A DNA stretch of 64,000 nt, from contig WELB01000221.1 of the NCBI GenBank assembly GCA_009602725.1, forward strand, positions 1-64,000. The letters are read 5' to 3'. The translations under genes were made by a program, and so were the position numbers. This document shows, in pieces, positions 21,018-32,100 of the stretch. The stretch comes from Spirogloea muscicola (lineage: Eukaryota > Streptophyta > Zygnematophyceae > Spirogloeales > Spirogloeaceae). The first letter of the stretch is position 1, and every line of letters begins with the position of its first letter. Below the pieces are notes generated by a model, which was not told the DNA's origin, ran no database searches, and was given only the letters and a program-made list of their open reading frames with translations.

Positions 21018-24000
21018 GACACGGCCATCCATATATAATGGCTCGAGCTGAGACAGATGGAAAGCTTTTTGAATTCTCCCATGTACCGGTGTATCAAGCT
21101 CATATGCGACCCTGCCGCCAGGCGCACTACAGGAACTTTCGACCCACTTCGCAGCAACTTGTGCATATGGACATCCCGCAAGGCTAAGTGCTCAGTGCTC
21201 GACAGCACTTGGCACCCACGGCGAAGGACACGTCCCTGCGACGTACATCAGCACACTGCTTCTGCCTGTTGTCAAGAAATGCTTAGCACTCCGCTGAGCC
21301 TCCAGGAGGGTATTGGTAACGCTTACTGCGGCCGGAACACACTCCGGCCTCCCCACCTGCAAAGGTGATCGGGGACTGCTGACCACATTTCAGGAAGAAG
21401 ATATGTTCTTGGTAGACTCATGAAAGGCGTTGTCCAGGGCATACTTCGCTGGATCTCAAGTTACTCGTCCCCAATTAGTCTGACTGGGATTACAAAATGT
21501 CCCAACATGTCTTCCAAAGGCCGATTTCTCCCCTTCGGTCTGACCGTCTGTGGGTGGGCGAAAGCTGTGCACATGGATTGCTTCGTGCCAAGGAGCCTGC
21601 ACACTTCTGTCCAGAAGTGACCCATGAAGCGCGGATCGCGATCAGCGACGACTCGCCCGGGTAGTTTGTGCAGTTCCCATACTTCGTCTACAGTCATGCC
21701 AGCAAATTCCCGAGCGGACACCCGTGTGGTCATAGGTACAAAATGCACCATCTTACTCACACGATCTTCAACCACGACAGTGGCGTCATAGCCGTTGCGC
21801 GTAGGGATCTCCGAAGGTTGGAGCAACCCGGCAGGCTTGTGAGATTGTGCCCTACTACGCTGGCAGGTGGCATGAAGTCTCCACAAAAACTCGACCTCGA
21901 CTGCCAAGCCTAGCCACCAAAAGAGAAGCCGAATAGCACTCGTGGTCTTTTCCATACCCAAACTATAACTATACGGAAGCTCATGCATCTCTTGATTGAT
22001 ACTAGTCCGCAAGGCATTGCAGTTGGGCACTTGAATTGCAGTTGAGCACTTGAATGGCGTCATCTCGGCACCAGAAGGCATGGTCATACTACAGTGCGTG
22101 ATCTGGTCGCTCGTGCAAACCAAGGGTCTGTGCCATAACAAGCACGAATGTGCACATACAGCTCAGAGAGGTCGGTGGTGCTTGGCCAAGCGGGCCCACG
22201 GTAGGCCGCGCGTCTGCAGTCTGAACCCTTGTGGCACTCAAGACAGGCGCTACAGCAGCCCCTACAACGTTGCCGCTCACCGGGTCCGTCACACTGATTC
22301 TTCCAGGGCGTTACAACCACTGGAACCGAACTTGCGCCATAAACTCGGCCCACCTAGCTTCGCCTGCCCACTGGCTGCTGTAACGTTCCCACCGTTTGAG
22401 AGTGCCCAAGGTGCCGGTAATCTTACGTGATTGAATTGTATGTACCTTTTGAAAGTCCCAACGGTACCGGTAGCTTTGCTCCACTGTATGTATATAAGTA
22501 CGGTTCGAGGTCCCGGGCTCCGTACCACGTGCGCACGCCTCGGGCCCACGGCCTGTGGGGGTGGCCGGGTGGGCCAGCTCTCTTGGGCCCACGCCCTGCG
22601 GGCCGGCCGGGTGGGCCAGCTCGCCTGGACTCATGGCCTCATGGCCTCAGTCTTGTGAGCCAGGCTCTTGGCCTGGTGCGCCACTCTCTTGGCGCCAGTC
22701 CCTTGGCTGTGCGCTAGTGTCTCTTGGATTCGTCGTATCCCCTTGTCGGGCCCGCCCCTTCGGAGGAGGACCTTGGGGGCGACCCTTTTCACACCCTCAG
22801 GAGAGGGGTGGCAGCTTATCAGTCGTAGGCCGAGGTCAGACTTCTCAGTCGAACCGGTGACGCCAAGAGAGGCACAGCCCTGCTGCTGCCGCAGCTGCCG
22901 CCACAGCTCTGCTACTGCCGCCTGCTGCCCAGCCCGTCGCCGCAGCTCGTCGCTGCGGGCATCGCCGGCTCTCTGTAAGTACCATGGCTGCGCGCCTTGC
23001 GGGGACAGCTGCTGACCCTCGTCGAGTCGCCGCCTTCCGGCGGTGCCTCAGAGTAAGACTTCCGCGGCGCTACGTGCGCGTACGTGTGTGCTACGTGCGC
23101 TGGCGTTCCACTCTGTAAGGGGTCCAAAACACCCTATTTCCGAAAGCCAAAAAGAACGTTCTGACCTCAGCTGTCTTATTAGGGACAGGGACGTTACAGC
23201 TGCTGTGTGTGAAAGTAGGTCAACGGCCAATGATCCGTTACGACCGTAAATTTTGCACCCTCGAAAAAGCATCGTCACGCCGTTCTGAGGGCGTGCACAA
23301 CACAGCAAGGAGCTCCTGCTCCCCCGTAGTATGGTTTCGCTCTGCAGGACTCAGCAGGCGACTCTCTGATGCTACGATTTGACCCTCATGCAAGAGAATG
23401 GCACCAATGCCGATCAAAGAGGCGTCACACTACTTCATGCGGCGCGGCTTCTCGAGGCAAAATCAAAACGGGTGGGGATAGTCGGACCCGTTTTACATCC
23501 TCGAACACCTTTGAAATACACACACAAGTGTGCGAAGACCTTCTGGCATTCGGACGTCCACCCTCAGGGTACGTCCTACAAGTGAACTTCGTACGAGGAG
23601 ATGCCATGCCTCCGTAGTCTTGAAGAAACTTCCGAGATAGTGTGCAAATCTCAGAATGGAACGCAAGTGCGCACATTCCGCGGCACTGGCCAGTCTTTAG
23701 GACGATTGTCGTTTTGGTCGACAAGAACCCTGTCTTTGCCGACAACATGCCATAAGTACGTCAAATTGGGCTGCTCAAACACACACTTGGAAGTCTTGGC
23801 GTGAAACGGTTATAACCACGTATAGCAAATGCATCCTGCAGACACTTGTAAGTCTTGGCATACAAATGATTTTCACTAGCAACTGCAGCACTTCCCGCAG
23901 GTGTCGTTCATGATCTCAGGCAATCTACTGAACACCAGTATGTCAGCCAAGTAGCCTAGCACGAAGTCTTACCATAAAGAGCCAAAGACCTCTGGTATCA

Positions 24001-24312
24001 CAGCCTGAAACATGGCAGGTGCGTTGGTCAAACCAAAGCTTAGCACCTTGAACTGGAAGTGTAGGACCGCGAATGAAACGCTGACTTCGGAACGTCCTCA
24101 GGAGTGATACGAATCTGGTGATTACCACTTTGCAAATCGAGGGAGCTAAACGCTTAGGTTCCGCGAGACGGTCGAACAGATCATCTATGCGAGACAAAGG
24201 GTACCAGTACTTGACGGTGAGCTTGTTCAGGGCTCTGTGATCGATGCATGTCCTAAATATACCGTTTTTAAAATTAACGAAGAGGATCGATGCACCAGAC
24301 GGGGACTGATAT
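20993..24312 (-). mobile_element. Chromovirus fossil, minus strand, host of the hub element
   Basis: Minus-strand chromovirus relic. Chromodomain-side region at about 21000-21180, integrase 21200-22000, zinc-finger and RNase H parts around 22000-22378 and 23199-23800, reverse transcriptase 23940-24300 ([20 protein letters not shown]). It is interrupted by the solo LTR at 22379-23198, and the large + strand element at 24313 begins inside it. What looks like its 5' leader, primer site and LTR resumes at 48625-50331. Broken many times. Confidence 0.7.
22379..23198 (+). repeat. Solo LTR, family C
   Basis: An 820-base LTR from TGTAACGTTCCC to ACGTTACA with a perfect duplication GCTGC on both sides (22374-22378, 23199-23203), inserted in a chromovirus relic. 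It carries the stem-loop module GAGTCGCCGCC..GGCGG at about 23018-23040 and a TATATAAG box near 22490. Confidence 0.9.
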
Positions 24313-25440
24313 TGTAACAATCCAGCCGTTTTAAGCCCACACGGTGCTGTTAGCGTGACGATGACCGCTAGCCGTTTAACGGACAAGTGGCCCGTTTATA
24401 GCTGACGGGCGGGCGGCTTGCCAGGCAAGTGGCCCGCCCAGGTGCGGACGGGCCCTGCCCGTCCTGAAATACCCCTCGCCAAGATTCACCTGTCCAGGCG
24501 GGGATCTTTGGCCCGCCGCAGGGCAAGCCATAGGGCGACCGGCTCACAACCAAGGAGGAGGGGTGGCACGGGGGAACCACAACAAGCCTTTTGGGCTGAG
24601 GCCCGACATCAGTTCGAATCTGTGAGCTCGAGAGCAGCCTTGCTGCTGCCTGCCGCCGCAGCCGCCGCCGCAGCCTGCTGCAGGGCTTGCTGCGGGGAGT
24701 CCGTGGCTGTGCCCCTTTAAGATAGCTGCTGGCTTGCACCTAGGAGGTGGAGTCGCCGCCGGACGGCGGCGCCACAGGGCCTGTCTTCGCTGCACCTATG
24801 CGCTAGTGCTTCCCTTGTGTAGTTTGTTCGCTCCTAAACCCCTACAGCCGAACTCAAGTAGGACGACTCACCATATGTAGCGTTCCGCCCGTCTGGACTA
24901 ATTATCCTCCCATTACGCGTACATGTGTTATCTGTTGCGCCCATTTCCCGCGACCGACCCTCGTGAGGCCCGCCCCTGACGGGGTGGGCCTTGAAGCGGC
25001 TCCCACACACCTGGAGGGGGCGTGGCATTGAAGCATCACAAGTAGTCGGCTGAGAGCGAACGGGTCACTTCGATCAGTGAGGCCAGAGAGAGGCAGAGCC
25101 CTGCTTGCCTGCTGTCGCAGCGCCGCCACAGCCGTGCTGCTGCCGTCTGCTGCCCAGCCCGTCGCCGCGGTTCGTCGTTGCAGACATCGCCGGCACTCCG
25201 TAAGTACCATTGCTGCGCTCCATTCGGGGATAGCTGTCAAGCCAGCCCCTCAGTAGAGTCGCCGCCTTCTGGCGGCGCCTCAGGGTAAGACTTCCGCTTG
25301 TTGTAGTAGTGCTTCACTGTAGGGTGTTTGCTTCAAAACCCCATTGACCGAACTCAATCAGGACGTACTAACCCCTAACTGCTTGTATAGGGCTAGGACG
25401 TTTCAGCCTAATTACGTGTATATGGGCGAGGTTCTTCACA
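24313..25440 (+). repeat. 5' LTR of the hub chromovirus, split by LTR F
   Basis: Starts TGTAACAATCCAGCCG and ends GTTCTTCACA. Its parts align with the 3' LTR at 46263-48624, which starts with the same 15 bases and ends ATTACTCACA. Stem-loop GAGTCGCCGCCGGACGGCGG at about 24750-24770. Confidence 0.8.
24876..25405 (+). repeat. Solo LTR, family F, inside the 5' LTR
   Basis: A 530-base unit from TGTAGCGTTCC to ACGTTTCA that separates two parts of the hub LTR. Flanks CCATA and GCCTA agree at three of five bases, fitting an old duplication. It carries the shared stem-loop at about 25253-25275. Confidence 0.7.
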
Positions 25441-25442
25441 TG

Positions 25443-25454
25443 TGGTATCAGAGG
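25443..25454 (+). promoter_or_regulatory. Primer binding site (initiator tRNA-Met type)
   Basis: TGGTATCAGAGG two bases after the 5' LTR end. This matches the 3' end of initiator tRNA-Met, the usual primer of plant and algal chromoviruses, and sets the element's + orientation. Confidence 0.85.
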
Positions 25455-26089
25455 CGGTCTTAAAGTTATGGGGCATGTAATCTTTCTGGTACCTGCCGCT
25501 GATGATGCAAGGACCTTCCTGATGTGCTGGCTTGACCATTCCTTCTGAGATGGTGTGTCTTGCCAGACATTGGTTCGGGAGGCTACCCAGCGGCCAGCGC
25601 CAGGTGCTCGCCATCTTCGCGCAATGAGCCAGCCGCGACCAGCGCCAATGCTTGTCGGACTACCCTTTGAGGAGAACCACCTGCTGTCATATCGCCTACT
25701 TGAGGGGGGTTGAGCCAGCAGCTTTTGTATGGAAAACATTAGTCGTGTGGCTAGTATCGATCTTGTGCTTTGGTCTTGACCCTATCTGCGGCTGACTGCC
25801 TGCCTGTTGTTTAAAGCATGGCTTCTCGCGCTGCCTTGCTTGCTCGCTCGCTGGTGCACCAGGCATGCGATGCCTTGCATTGCAGTATGGAGTGTGGAAT
25901 ATGCTGACTGCCCAGCCTGGATCGATCAATCAGTGTTCTTCAGAAAGCATGGAGTCGCACATATCCAGTGCGCGGCCTAGCCCACGTCCGGAGGTAGAGC
26001 GGTTGGCTGCTGAGGCTGCGGCTGCTGCAGAGCCAGCAGTGGCTGCTGCGGGGCAAGTCCATGAGGGGCACGCCGAGCTCGGAGCCGCG

Positions 26090-27903
26090 TGTCACGTTTT
26101 GATCCCAATACACACAATTAGGGGTTATTACGTCCTTATTGCATGCAGTCGCTGGCATTCAGAAACGAAACCACTGCACAGTGAAGCACCACGTCTACAC
26201 ACAGCGTAATACCTTGCCCTGAGGCGCCGCTAACAAGCGGCGACTCACCTCTCGGTACGGCCAAGCAACTGTCCCCGAAGGGAGAGCAGCCACAGTCTAC
26301 TTACAGGAGGCCATGAAGATCCGCAGCGACAGGTTGCGGCGTCGGGCTGCATTAGCAGGCCAGCAGGGCTGCGTCAACGAGCTGCGGCAGCAGCGGCAGC
26401 AGGGCTGCGCGCCTCTCTCTCGCCTGGGCTTCGCCGACTTACACCAGGTACCTCGAGTCTGGTCATAGCCCTACTTATAGTGCTTCATGTGCCACCCTCC
26501 CTAGGGGTCTCTAGAAGGCTCGCCTCAAGGCCTCATCTTCGGGAAGGCGGGCCCGATAAGGGGGATACGATTGTGAGGGCTGGTGGCTCGCGAGAGCCAC
26601 GCCACGCGGCTCCTTCTGGAAGCGGCGCCGCCCTGCGCGGCGCGGCGTCGACTTGCGCGGCGCGGCGCCGCCAGGCGTGTCGCGGCGCCACACGCGTCAC
26701 ATGCGTGTCACTACGAGTCCGGCAGCACCGCCGGGTAGCTCCTCTCTGGCAGCGGCGCGGCGGCAGCAGGGCGGCGATGCAGCGAGACTCCGGCGGCGCG
26801 TTGGCGGCACCGCCGAGGAGCGGCGCGGCGGCGCGCCGCATGTCACCGTCGCGCGTCGCTCACGTGTCGCACGCGCCACTGCGCGCGTCAGTGGGGCGCG
26901 GGAGTCTGACGATACTGGGCCGCGCACCATTACTACGCGTCAGCATCTATAACGTTTCCTCCGTTTGAGAGTGCTGACGGTGCGCAATAACCTTACATGA
27001 GCGTAGCGTATCTACCGTTTGGAGTCCCAAACGGTGCGAGTAGCTTGGCTGCACTCCGTGTAGCTAAGTACGGTTCGAGGGTCCCGGGCTGCGTACCCCG
27101 TCCGCACGCCTCGGGCTCGCCCTGCGAGCTGGCCGGGTGGGTCAGCTCTCCCTTAGGCCAGCACCCTGCGGGCTGGCTGGATTGGCCAGCTCTCTCGGCC
27201 TCATGGCTGCATGGCCTCGGTCCTGTGTCTGCATGGCCTCGGTCCTGTGTCCGCATGGCCTCAGTCCCTTGGCCCCGTGAGCCAGGCAATTGGCCTGGCG
27301 CGCCACCTCCTTGGCGCTAGTCACTATGCAGCGCGCCAGTCCCTTGGACTCGCGCGCCGGCCTCTTGGCGCTAGTCCCTTGGACTCGTGCTACAGGCCTC
27401 TGGCCCTGTGTGCCAGCCCCTTGTATTAATAGTGTCCCCTTGTCAGGCCCGCCCCTCCGAGGGAGGGCCCTGGGGGCGACCCTCGTCACACCCTCAGGGG
27501 AGGGGTGGCAGGAGAACCGCTGTAAGTAGTAGGCCTTGGCCAGACTCCGGAGCCCGACCAACGCCCGAGAGAGACACAGCCCTGCTGCTGCCTGCTGCTG
27601 CCGCCGCCGCCACAGCTTTGCTGCTGCCGCCTGCTGCCAGCCCGTCGCCGCAGCTCATCGCTGCGGGTCCTGCCGGCTCTCCAAAAGTCTATTGGTAGAG
27701 TCACCGCCCTAGGGCGGTGCCTCAGGGTAAGACTTCCGCTGCGCGTATGTGCGTTGGCATTCTCCTGTATGAGGGTTGTCTCCAAAACACCCTACCTTCG
27801 AATCCAAAGCAGGACATCCTGACTCTAAGTGTGTCTTAAGATGCAGAGATGTCACAGCATCTTACACAAGCTTAAACGTCACGTAACGGGTGGGGACGTT
27901 ACA
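26090..27903 (-). repeat. Solo LTR, family E, interrupted by a C LTR
   Basis: Ends TGTCACG (26090) and ACGTTACA (27903) with a perfect duplication CCGCG at 26085-26089 and 27904-27908, inserted in the gag region of the hub element. The middle (26620-26870) is dense in GGCGCC-type palindromes. A C LTR lies inside it near its right end. Confidence 0.88.
26948..27856 (+). repeat. Solo LTR, family C, nested in LTR E
   Basis: A 909-base copy ending GATGTCACA, with a perfect duplication GCATC (26943-26947, 27857-27861). Its first bases are TATAACG rather than TGTAACG. The palindrome CACCGCCCTAGGGCGGTG lies at about 27704-27721. Confidence 0.9.
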
Positions 27904-29170
27904 CCGCGGGCCAAGAGGGCCTGTCGGCTGGGGAGGTGCAACGCAAGGCACTCCTTACGAAATACCTGGAGGCAGTTCAGTCTGCAATGGAGCCAGCTCA
28001 ATACCGCCTCCTTGCGAGAATGTGCGGGGAGCACAACGCCCTACTCGTCCGGCAGAGTGCCGGAGAGCGGCATGTGCAAGAGGTCGATGCCGCGGTGCAT
28101 TTGATGCGCCAGCGCAGTAGCAACCCGTCGCATGGACGTGCGACGGCCCACGCACCACGGCAAGTCTCCGATCCGGATGATCGGGGTTGGCTCCACGCGT
28201 GGCTCAGCGAGATGTCGGAATGATGCGTTTTGACGGAAACCGAGGCGACGGCAAGAGTGCCGCTCGCTGCAACGTACCTCGCGGGGGAACCATGTCAGTG
28301 GTGGGACTCCCTGAAGCAGTCATCTACGCCCGAGGTAACAAGACCTGGAAGTACTTTTATACTTCGCTCGTGACGGCCTTGGGCGAGATCCATGCTGAGC
28401 TCCGGGCTCACGACGAGTTGGATGGCATCCATCTACGCAGCAACGATTTCGAAAGATATGTGCGGCGCTTCAGGCTGCTGGCTGCCGAGCTGCGCAACGA
28501 GTCTATGAAGGCGGTGGACCAGTGCCAGCGCTTCCAGGCTGGGCTGCCCCCGTCTATGCTAACGTGCGTCGCGGAAAACTCCGCCACTTCGCTGCCATCT
28601 GTGGGATATCTCCAAGATGGTGAATCACGCCAGGAAGGTGCTCAGCCCGCCGGACAATGGGTCGTGCAAGCGTCCCCTGCTGGAGGCAGGTGGATCTGCA
28701 GAGGCAGAGCGGGGCAAGAAACGCTTCTACCCCAAGGAGGGGTTGAATGCTCGTCCCCAAGGCGTCGTCACGAAGCCGCGGAGTTGAAGGTGGTGGCTAC
28801 TTTCGCTGCGGCGACCGGAGCCATCAGATCAAGAATTGCCAGGCGGCAGGTCCCTCATCTTCCAGGCTACGTCCACAGCGCCATATGGGCCGGGACAAGG
28901 GCAACTCCAAGGGAAAATGAGTGCCTTACCCTAGCCTCTGAGAGCATTCTCATCCAGCCAGACGTGTGTGACGTGTTTTATCTTGCTGGCATAGCTTGCC
29001 CGCTATCCAAAGTACCGAGTGCGCTCAATTTTTGTTTTGTTGCTTTGATGCGAGCTCTGGGTATCATACGGCCTCTATTCGTGTGGATCTCCCACAATGA
29101 CTTGCAAGTTGCTGCAGATATTTAATTGCGCTGGCCTGCGCGCCGTCGGCCTGAATAAATTGTGTTATAC
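27904..29170 (+). pseudogene. gag region of the hub chromovirus
   Basis: + strand capsid region similar to gag of the 37435 element: EVQRKALLTKYLEAVQSAMEP, LRAHDELDGI, FERYVRRFRLL, VDQCQRFQAGLPP, then a zinc-knuckle trace and RPLFVWISHNDLQVAADI. The frame is broken at several places. The pol part resumes at 35693 after a minus-strand insertion. Confidence 0.7.
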
Positions 29171-32100
29171 TGAGGAACCTCGCCCTACACATGCAGTTAG
29201 GGTTAGCAGTCCTTGTTAAGTTCGGCTGTAGTGGGTTTGGGAGACAACTCACTACACGGTGAAGCACTAGCGCATAGGCGCAGCGAAAGAAAGGCCCGTC
29301 CGGCGGCGACTCCACCACCTGGGCGCAGGCCGGCGCAGCAGGCCCCGCAACAGAGTGCGGCCGCAGCTGCCGCAGCGAGCAGCGGCGAGGCTGCTCCTGA
29401 GCTTCACTGGCTTCGAACTGATTGTCGAGCCTCGGCCCCCAAGGCTCCTCGTGCTTCCCTGTGCCAACCCCCCTCCAGGGTTGTGAGCGGGTCGCCCCCA
29501 GGCCCGCCTTGCGGCGAGCCCAAGATCCTCTGCTTGAACGGGTGAATCATCGTGGGGTATTTCGAATGGCGGGACCCTCATCCGGGCGGGTCCTTGCCCA
29601 GCAAGCCAGCCCGCCACCCGGCGGGCCCACTTGTCCCGAATTGCCGGTCATGTAATGCCAACAGAGCCATGTGGCTTAAGCAAACGGCTGGTTCATTACA
29701 TACCTCCCCACTCTGGTGTTCACGTCCTCGGGAACCACGAGAAGTCAACCGACAGGGTTTAAGACGCCTGTCGTCTGCTGCCTCTACCAAGCCTAGGAGA
29801 ATCACCAACCTTGGCCAGGTATTCCCTGAGAGCATCTGGAGAATTTGCCAAAGTGGCCGCAGGCTCCCACGTGTTGTGCTCAGGCCCATACCCGAGCCAC
29901 TTCACCAGATACTCAGGGTCATACGCCCTCGAGGCTTGTCTCTGTGAGACAAGATCTCTTCCACCTCAAAGCTAAGATCATCCTCGACGATTAGTGGAGG
30001 TGGGGACGGTTGTACACGACCATTCGAATCGAAAAGAAGGCCCTTAGCTGAGACACATGGAAGACGTTATGACCCTCCAAAGCACCGGTGTCTTCAGCTC
30101 GTAGGACACCTTGCCCACAAGGCGTACTACTGCAAATGGTCCAACCCACTTGGGCAGCAACTTGCGCGTACCCACAGCCCGTGTAAGGATCGCCAAGCCT
30201 GGGCTGCCGGCGGCTCAAGGAAAAGCGGGGAGGCATTGGGATGGGGCCGCAACGGCAAAATTGAGCAACGGTTACTGCAGGGGCCAGGGTCCAGGGGTCC
30301 GAGGTTGGGTTAAGCACTCACCCCCTCTCCCATCTCGGGAGCCCTCTATATAGCCCGACGGACTGCGAGCCCGTCCTTACGGGCCCGGATGGGATATTTG
30401 GCACCCAGTCTCTCGTTGACGACCCGTCCACGACCTGTCGACGGCTATCAACGGGCTACCACCGACAATCTACCCATCCATCGGCAACTACCCGTCATAC
30501 TGACGGTCCCCCGTCACTAGCAGCTGACGGTCACTACCCCCAGGCTATCGTCAGCCGTCTATCGTTCCCGTCAACACTAAAGGCTAACAACGCCGTCAAG
30601 GCAGTCTACAGCGCTGCCACCTCCCGTCGCCGTTCCATCGCCAGCACCATGCTGTCTCGCGTGTCACGACTCCGGGTTGCGCCGCTCTCAGCTCTAGGTT
30701 GAAGCCACGCTGCCCAACCTGGTGAAATTGTCCGTCTCCAGGCATCTGTCAAGCTTTTCCTGCGGCACTGACTTCAATTTACATATCAGCCGGATTAGGT
30801 GTCTAGTCTCCAGGCATCTGTCAATACATTACTGCTGCATTGACATTCCAGCCATGTAAACTCGTTATACAGCACCACCCTTAGAGGCGGAGCGTCCTCG
30901 CACGCCACATGTTCCTTAGGCCTCCTTAGGCCAGACCTCACTACACTGCCCTGTCTCGTCATGGAACCGGATGCATCGGGAAATGCAAGGAAGATTGGTG
31001 TTGCGATGAGAGTCAAGGTCACCCTGTAGCCCCCATCTTGGCTTCGTCCGCAGTGCCTTGTCCAAGGGCCCTTGCACGACGAAGTTGCTCAACACTCTCC
31101 ACACACCAATGCCATCGTGGCTTCCCCATGTAAGACTCATTTCTTCGTCTCCAAGGGTGGTACTCCCTTCATCTTCACCAGAAGCTTTCAGTCCACACGG
31201 AAAGCCGTCCAGTGGTTGTCGCCAGTAGGCACGTCGCTTTTTGGGCCAGCCACATGGGCTTCTAACCCCGGCAGCTTGTCAAAGGTGGACCTGATCCTTC
31301 AACACAAACACCATGTGAGGTCGGATTCCAGCAGCAGCAGTAGCCATGGTGCAGCAGCAGCAGCAGCAGCAGCCAAAATAGCATTAGAAGCTACTACAGC
31401 AGCAGCAGCATGAGCACCAGGACCAGCAACAGCAGGATTACAGCCAGGCGAGACAGCATCACCGTCATCCTCTGACTCTTCAGGATCGTTTCCATGTCGA
31501 GGAGCTCCCCTATGCCATCCGTTGCCATGCTCGCCGATGTGTGCCAGACGTCGAGTCGATGGCGCGGTCGGCACCACAGGAATGCCGACCGCGCCATGAA
31601 ATGACCCTCATTTCTTGTGATGTGAAGCAGGTACGCTCCCCCAAAATGAACCGAGCCAGTCCTGCGACTTCCCCCAGCCCAATACAGAGGCTACTCCGGC
31701 ACTGGTGCCACTCTTCGCACAGTCCAGGATTGGAGCCAAAGCTCCTATGGCAATCTCAACAGCACAAAGACTGTCGGCCACAAAACGGCTAGCACACATT
31801 AGCGACACATAGTCTTGCACAGGCTGTTCTATTGATATGGCAGGGATCACCATCCAGAGCATCAAGGACAAGAAACACAGACTCGGCCTTGAGCACATAG
31901 TCAACCTTCACCTCCCAACCCTCGCTGACTTGGACCGTGCTGACAAGCAGACAGTCCTACCAACAGAAGGTGATGCGCACGTGAAGGCTTGACCCGGCGA
32001 CAGCTGCCATTGGGGTGCCAGTGGCGACGACGGCATCGACCAATTTTACCTCGCCGCCACATTTGACAGTTATGGCCTCTCCGGACCTCTGCCGACCCCC

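Noticed and set aside
31294-31420. CAG-run as a polyglutamine protein gene
   Set aside because: It lies inside the family B element, is short and has no supporting frame around it.
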